A DNA stretch of 64,000 bases, taken from assembly GCA_033557465.1 (NCBI GenBank), contig CM066045.1, positions 133,507,596-133,571,595 on the forward strand, in the 5' to 3' direction. Below, in pieces: positions 61,105 through 64,000 of this stretch. Made by a program: the position numbers and the translations under genes. How positions within the stretch are numbered: the stretch's first letter is position 1; each line of letters begins with the position of its first letter. The notes beneath the pieces are model-generated. The model was not told where the DNA came from. It worked only from the letters and a program-made list of their open reading frames with translations, and made no database searches. The stretch is from Ichthyophis bannanicus (Eukaryota > Chordata > Amphibia > Gymnophiona > Ichthyophiidae).

Positions 61105-62634
61105 AGAACAGGAGGCCTCAGACCCATCCTGGACTTGCGAAACCTCAACAAGTTCCTTGCAAAGGAAAATTTCAAAATGCTTACCCTTGGAATCCTGCTG
61201 CCCTACCTCCAGCAGGGAGACTGGCTATGCTCCTTAGATCTGAAGGATGCGTATACTCATATCCTTATTCATCCAGACCACAGACAATACCTCAGGTTTG
61301 TGGTGGACGGACGCCATTACCAGTACAGAGTACTGCCTTTCGGCCTATCCTCCGCCCCCAGAGTGTTCACCAAATGCCTAGCAGTGGTGGCGGCCTATCT
61401 GAGACTTCAGGGTCTCTTTGTGTTCCCATACCTGGATGACTGGCTCATCAGGGCCCAGTCTGCCCAAGAAGCCACTCAGGCTACTCATCGCACGGTAGCT
61501 CTGCTCCAGCACTTGGGATTTGTCATAAACTTCGCAAAGTCCACTTTGCTCCCCTCTCAAGATCTAGAATTCATCGGCGCCAGGTTGGACACTCTTCAGG
61601 CGCGGGCCTTCCTGCCTCTGGACAGGACACAAAGGCTCATGGATCTCGCCAGCCGCTTTCACAGCAATTCCCTGGTCTCGGCCAGGCAATTTCTGAGACT
61701 GCTCGGCCATATGGCTTCCATGGTCCATGTAACCCCCTATGCCCGCCTGAACATGCGACCTGCTCAATGGTGCCTTCGCAAACAATGGCATCAGGCCACT
61801 GGGAGCCTAGCGGACTCCGTACAGATCTCCGACCAGCTGGTCTCCTCTCTGCGATGGTGGCTTCACCTGCCAAACCTAGTACTCGGGGTGACTTTTCAGC
61901 CCCCTACACATTCTCAGGTCCTGACGACCGATGCTTCTCTCCAGGGTTGGGGAGCACATTGCCAAGGGACTTGTACTCAGGGTCTCTGGACTCCTTGGGA
62001 GTGCGCTCAGCAGATCAACTTCCTGGAGCTCAGAGCCATCCGCCTAGCGCTCAAAGCCTTCTCTCACCTGATTTCTCACCAGTCAGTACTTGTCCAGACA
62101 GACAATCAGGTTGCCATGTTCTACGTGAACAAGCAAGGCGGAACCGGCTCCTTCCTTCTCTGTCAGGAAGCACAGAAGCTCTGCTCTTGGGCCGTCCATC
62201 GCAACATCGTCCTCAAAGCTGTCTATCTCCCAGGTCAACAAAACTACCTGGCAGACAAACTGAGCAGGGTCCTCCAACCGCACGAGTGGAGGTTGGATCC
62301 GCTTGTGGTTCAGCGGATTTTTCTCCGGTGGGGCCTCCCCACCATGGATCTGTTCGCCAGTCCTCTGAACCGACAGCTTCCCAGATTCTGCTCTCGACAG
62401 CCGCATCCTCTCCGGGTGGCGGCGGATGCTTTTCTGATTCCATGGTCCACAGGCCTCTTGTATGCCTTTCCACCCATGCCCCTGGTGTCTCGGACGCTCT
62501 TCAAGGTTCTCAGAGACAAGGCGTCGGTGATCCTAGTGGCTCCCCGGTGGCCGAGACAACCTTGGTTCCCGCTTCTGCTGCAGCTGGCGGTGGACACACC
62601 TCTTCCTCTGGGGTTTCAGCCCGACCTCCTGTAG
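61105..62634 (+). CDS. DIRS A8 pol: reverse transcriptase, RNase H, methyltransferase-like (end displaced by LTR)
   Basis: Same frame as gag, resuming right after the single TAA; the first ATG is at 61135. RT: LRPILDLRNLNKFLAKENF, WLCSLDLKDAYTHILIHPD, VLPFGLSSAPRVFTKCLAV and FPYLDDWLIRAQS. RNase H: VLTTDASLQGWGAHCQ, INFLELRAIRLAL and QTDNQVAMFYVNKQGG. Methyltransferase-like: TMDLFASPLNRQLPRF, LLYAFPPMPLVSRT and VILVAPRWPRQPWFPLLL. All active-site residues are present. The stop at 62632-62634 is created by the LTR. Before that insertion the frame ran on from 63440 to a TAG at 63518-63520 (MAWLLKG end), as in B1. Confidence 0.9.
   Translation, partial: RTGGLRPILDLRNLNKFLAKENFKMLTLGILLPYLQQGDWLCSLDLKDAYTHILIHPDHRQYLRFVVDGRHYQYRVLPFGLSSAPRVFTKCLAVVAAYLRLQGLFVFPYLDDWLIRAQSAQEATQATHRTVALLQHLGFVINFAKSTLLPSQDLEFIGARLDTLQARAFLPLDRTQRLMDLASRFHSNSLVSARQFLRLLGHMASMVHVTPYARLNMRPAQWCLRKQWHQATGSLADSVQISDQLVSSLRWWLHLPNLVLGVTFQPPTHSQVLTTDASLQGWGAHCQGTCTQGLWTPWECAQQINFLELRAIRLALKAFSHLISHQSVLVQTDNQVAMFYVNKQGGTGSFLLCQEAQKLCSWAVHRNIVLKAVYLPGQQNYLADKLSRVLQPHEWRLDPLVVQRIFLRWGLPTMDLFASPLNRQLPRFCSRQPHPLRVAADAFLIPWSTGLLYAFPPMPLVSRTLFKVLRDKASVILVAPRWPRQPWFPLLLQLAVDTPLPLGFQPDLL
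61767..62629 (+). CDS. DIRS A8 tyrosine recombinase ORF, 5' part overlapping pol
   Basis: Open frame overlapping pol (frame +2), Ser/Pro/Arg-rich and without recognisable domains. It runs up to the LTR insertion and, once the LTR and one ctcc copy are removed, continues in the same frame into the recombinase at 63440. B1 has the same arrangement over a longer stretch. Whether this leader is translated is unknown. Confidence 0.55.
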
Positions 62635-63439
62635 GGAAATTTGATTTAAAGTCTGCCTTGGGTCTGCTTATATATGTATATATTGGCTTTATATGACTGA
62701 ACTCTTGCCTGGTGAAACTACACAGGAGGATGGATGGCACAGAAGACAAGAAGACAGACATGAAGACAATAGCTGTATGAGAGTATATGCTTGCCATAAG
62801 AAAATGGATGCGGCCTGTTATGGAGGATTCTGGTAACCATATTCTGCATAGGAGTATGCTAGAATAATGGGCCTGGCATGAGGTTACAGGTCAAGCAGAG
62901 AATTCAAACAAATGAGCACAAAATACTCTCTGCCTGCTCTCTGCCTGGTTTCAATTAGTGCCAGAAGAAGAAAATACACAGGAAGGGTCAGAGGTCACAA
63001 GCCATACATAGATAAATAGACCTAAAAGCATTCCCAAGCATTTCCAGATGTATAGAGGTCATAGGCCATGTATAGATAAGCAAGTCTAAGTGCAGGTCCA
63101 GATGTACACATGTAAGGAGATTCTCCCCTGGGAAAAGTGTTGCAGAACCCTGAGGTCCTGCTGACATCTAAGTAGTAATGATGGATTACTGAACAGACAT
63201 TTGATACAGGGAAGAAATGTATAAGGTGGTTATTTTAGGAGAAGGGCGGGCAGTATTTTCTTCCCCTTCTCAGAGAAAGAAAGTACTGTCTGCCATCTCT
63301 AGATAGGCATTTGCTGTTTGCTATTTTATAATCACTTTTGTTATTCTAAATAAAAGTCTTTTGAGCTAAAGCAACTGCCGTCTAAGTAATTCTTTGATTG
63401 GTGATATTTGGGCAACTGTTGTGGGAACCAGAAGCCACA
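62630..63439 (+). mobile_element. Solo LTR 3 (810 bp) with 4-bp target duplication
   Basis: Starts TGTAGGG and ends GAAGCCACA, flanked by ctcc at 62626-62629 and 63440-63443. AATAAA lies in tattctaaataaaagtc near 63347, about 90 bases from the end, giving plus orientation. The end region (gtgatatttgggcaactg...) is typical of an LTR U5. No gag or pol. Its sequence is unlike LTR 1 and LTR 2, and its U3 has a stop within the first five codons. Confidence 0.85.
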
Positions 63440-64000
63440 CTCCTCTCGCAGGATCAGGGGACGCTCCTGCACCCCAACCTTCGGTCCCTTCATCTGATGG
63501 CCTGGCTGCTGAAAGGGTAGTCCTTGCTCCTCTCCAGCTACCTCCAGATGTGGAAGAGGTCGTCTTGGCCTCCAGGAGGCCTTCCACCCGGAAGTCCTAC
63601 GCTCTTAAGTGGCGTCGGTTCTCCGTCTGGTGTACTCAGCAGTCACACGACCCCTTCTCCTGTTCAACATCAGTGGTCTTGCTTTCCCTTTCCAATCTTG
63701 GACTTAAGTCCAACTCGGTCAAGGTCCACCTCAGTGCTATTTCTGCGCACCACCTACCGGTGGATGGTAGACCTCTTTCCAGCCACCCACTGGTGGCTCG
63801 TTTTCTCCGGGGCCTCCTACTCTTTAAACCACCTTTGCGCCCGCCAGCTCCGAACTGGGATCTCAATGTGGTTTTACAGCGGCTTACCTGTCCGCCTTTT
63901 GAGCCTATGGCTACTTGTCCTCTTCGTTTTCTTTCCTGGAAAACCTTGTTCTTGGTGGCCCTCACTTCTGCTAGACACGTTAGTGAGCTGCAGGCCCTGG
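63440..64000 (+). CDS. DIRS A8 tyrosine recombinase, N-terminal part (window edge)
   Basis: Open in one frame from the LTR junction to 64000: GLAAERVVLAPLQLPPDVEE, VVLASRRPSTRKSYALKWRR, GLKSNSVKVHLSAISAHHLP, LLLFKPPLRPPAPNWDLN and FLVALTSARHVSELQAL (first catalytic Arg box). The His-x-x-Arg and Tyr boxes lie beyond the window. No stop or frameshift is visible, so apart from the LTR this recombinase looks intact. Confidence 0.88.

Larger units (their letters stand above)
58471..64000 (+). mobile_element. DIRS family A copy A8, well preserved, cut by LTR 3 and the window edge
   Basis: Left terminus at 58471, gag and pol in one frame (58870-63520 with one stop and the LTR removed), and an overlapping recombinase frame that is still open at the window edge. 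It is the best-preserved family-A copy here and serves as reference for the others. The right end lies beyond 64000. Confidence 0.9.

Overview
This window is vertebrate nuclear DNA. It holds the 3' end of NCAM1 on the plus strand and a long last intron packed with retrotransposons. The anchor is a short exon at 51489-51609. It encodes a 39-residue tail matching the C-terminus of neural cell adhesion molecule 1, and a long, nearly transposon-free 3' UTR follows to about 55905. Everything before 51489 is therefore read as the last NCAM1 intron, and everything after about 55905 as downstream flank. Several families of DIRS tyrosine-recombinase retrotransposons, together with CR1, L2, L1/Tx1-like LINEs, a Penelope element and hAT/mariner elements, point to an amphibian. 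A caecilian is my best guess. That is an inference from repeat content, not a proof.

Layout. 1-3073: a minus-strand L1-clade LINE with open ORF1 and endonuclease, inserted into a CR1-like LINE (3074 to about 9480, minus). That CR1 is itself split by a mariner (4660-7512), which is split by a solo LTR (5398-6943). 9990-12962: L1 pieces in head-to-head orientation. 12966-30912: remnants of DIRS elements (family 'A', plus a related family 'C') carrying a tRNA-SINE, foldback elements, CR1 and L2 3' fragments and a hAT MITE. 30932-33433: a Penelope-like element with reverse transcriptase and GIY-YIG parts, broken by a Tigger-like MITE. 34497-48830: a DIRS-A copy containing a CR1 (to 47032), which contains an LTR (39139-46196), which contains a nearly intact DIRS of family 'B' (39293-44893). 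48850-50690: two more DIRS recombinase remnants. 51489-55905: NCAM1 last exon and 3' UTR. 56832-57952: a CR1 3' piece. 58471-64000: a well-preserved DIRS-A copy cut by an LTR and by the window edge.

How the parts work together. The DIRS elements encode a gag protein, a fused reverse transcriptase/RNase H/methyltransferase-like protein and a tyrosine recombinase. Their inverted termini and an internal complementary region (ICR) are thought to template circle formation before recombinase-mediated insertion. In B1 the ICR reproduces both outer ends of the element, so its limits can be read from the sequence. The recombinase frame is open across the whole of the overlapping pol frame.

Most notable: the four-level nest inside one intron; the near-intact DIRS-B; the long dual-frame overlap; and two divergent LTRs that each carry a roughly 305-codon sense-strand frame, open from the first LTR base and ending with a shared short motif (one internal stop in the second).
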